From Acidobacteriota bacterium (lineage in GTDB: Bacteria; Acidobacteriota; UBA6911; RPQK01; JADFOI01): DNA of 5,636 nt. The notes under the pieces were generated by a model, which did not search any database, was not told the origin of the DNA, and saw only the letters and a list, made by a program, of their open reading frames with translations. The translations under genes and the position numbers were made by a program. Positions within the stretch are counted from its first letter, which is position 1; every line of letters begins with the position of its first letter. The stretch is taken from positions 1 through 5,636 of the forward strand of contig JAPUKI010000143.1 of the NCBI GenBank assembly GCA_027295745.1, in the 5' to 3' direction. This document shows, piece by piece, positions 5,275-5,636 of this stretch.

Positions 5275-5343
5275 ATGGTCCTTTGCCTGGGCTTTTACCA
5301 TCAGTCACCTGAAAGCTCAAAATCCCGAGGTTGGCTGCCATGA
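5275..5343 (+). other. 22-codon leader ORF overlapping the cytochrome start
   Basis: ATG 5275 is preceded by GAGG at 5266-5269 with a 5-nt spacer and opens a 22-residue frame (begins MVLCLGFYHQ) that ends in TGA 5341-5343, overlapping the cytochrome ATG as ATGA. This is the classic geometry for translational coupling. If the TATAAT at 5260 is the real promoter, the mRNA would start at about 5272 and the leader would be nearly leaderless, missing its GAGG. It could equally be chance. Confidence 0.3.
5327..5330 (+). promoter_or_regulatory. Ribosome binding site of the cytochrome gene
   Basis: GAGG lies 9 nt before ATG 5340 and supports this start, which is followed directly by a Sec signal peptide. 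Confidence 0.55.
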
Positions 5344-5636
5344 AAAAAACTCTCTTGGGCTGGATTGGAATCGCCTTGGTCGGGGTGGGCTCACTGCAGA
5401 CAGCCAGGGCGCAGTCCTTGAGTCCGGTTCCGGCACATGCCTCCGCCCAACGGGCGGTCCTGGATCGCTACTGCGTCGTCTGCCACAACGAACAAGCCCG
5501 TACGGCCGGACTGGCGCTAGACAAGATGGACATCGAACAGGTCAGCGAAGGAGCGCCCGTATGGGAGAAAGTGCTGCGCAAACTTCGAGGCCGGGCCATG
5601 CCTCCTGCCGGCATGCCTCGTCCGGATGAGGCCACC
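5340..5636 (+). CDS. Planctomycete-type cytochrome c / DUF1587-DUF1592 family protein (5' part, cut by window end)
   Basis: The visible 99 residues begin MKKTLLGWIGIALVGVGS, a Sec signal peptide with probable cleavage after A-R-A24. A c-type heme site follows, C45-VV-C48-H49 within the pattern YCVVCHN, then GLALDKMD and VWEKVLRKLRGRAMPPAGMP. This arrangement is the N-terminal cytochrome part of the large secreted proteins that carry DUF1587, DUF1592, DUF1588 and DUF1585 domains after the heme, usually several hundred residues long. The protein should be periplasmic and bind one heme c here; its reaction is not established. The frame runs off the window without a stop. The gene is divergent from the flavin/iron-sulfur operon, with the palindromic element between them, so a shared electron-transfer role is possible but unproven. 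Identity of the family is strong from the motif string. Confidence 0.88.
   Translation, partial: MKKTLLGWIGIALVGVGSLQTARAQSLSPVPAHASAQRAVLDRYCVVCHNEQARTAGLALDKMDIEQVSEGAPVWEKVLRKLRGRAMPPAGMPRPDEAT

Noticed and set aside
4975..5301. A 108-codon minus-strand open frame spanning the palindromic element
   Set aside because: About half of it is the repeat itself, giving an Arg-rich tail. It would overlap the operon promoter, and similar frames arise wherever such repeats insert. The N-terminal part has no clear family or ribosome site.

Overview
The window is a stretch of a bacterial chromosome with moderate GC content. Its last gene, a secreted cytochrome c whose heme site (YCVVCHN) is followed by a conserved 'GLALDKMD...VWEKVLRKLR...MPPAGMPRPD' pattern, is of the Planctomycete-type cytochrome/DUF1587-DUF1592 kind. 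That family is expanded in Acidobacteriota, Planctomycetota and related soil and marine bacteria. I lean towards Acidobacteriota or a similar deep-branching Gram-negative; this is inference from gene content only.

Layout: (1) 1-481 holds no convincing intact gene. It has protein-like fragments in different frames that look decayed, two short direct repeats and a sequence resembling the 3' end of a tRNA, so it may be the scar of an integrated element. (2) 482-2771 is a two-gene plus-strand unit: a membrane-anchored PHP-domain phosphoesterase-like protein, then an ApbE-type FAD:protein FMN transferase 7 bp downstream. (3) 2798-4930 is a three-gene minus-strand operon convergent to apbE. Read from its promoter side it encodes an exported FMN-binding-domain protein, a multi-pass membrane iron-sulfur protein of the NosR/RdhC type, and a small secreted protein of unknown function. 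All three are tightly coupled by overlaps. (4) 4931-5339 carries a good promoter for that operon, a 178-bp near-palindromic MITE-like element directly behind the promoter, and a plus-strand promoter candidate with a 22-codon leader frame. (5) 5340 to the window end is the start of the cytochrome gene.

How the genes fit together: ApbE enzymes export-couple flavin by attaching FMN to a Thr in FMN-binding domains outside the cytoplasm. The minus-strand operon supplies such a substrate (D160-A-V-T-R-A-T166) and a membrane iron-sulfur protein that could feed it electrons. In NosR and RdhC the FMN domain and the CxxxCP/ferredoxin membrane part are one polypeptide; here they are two genes, followed by a family I do not recognise. 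The simplest reading is a self-contained extracytosolic flavin electron-transfer module with an unknown terminal partner. No nosZ or reductive dehalogenase is visible in the window. The PHP protein shares a transcription unit with apbE, but its link to the redox module is unclear.
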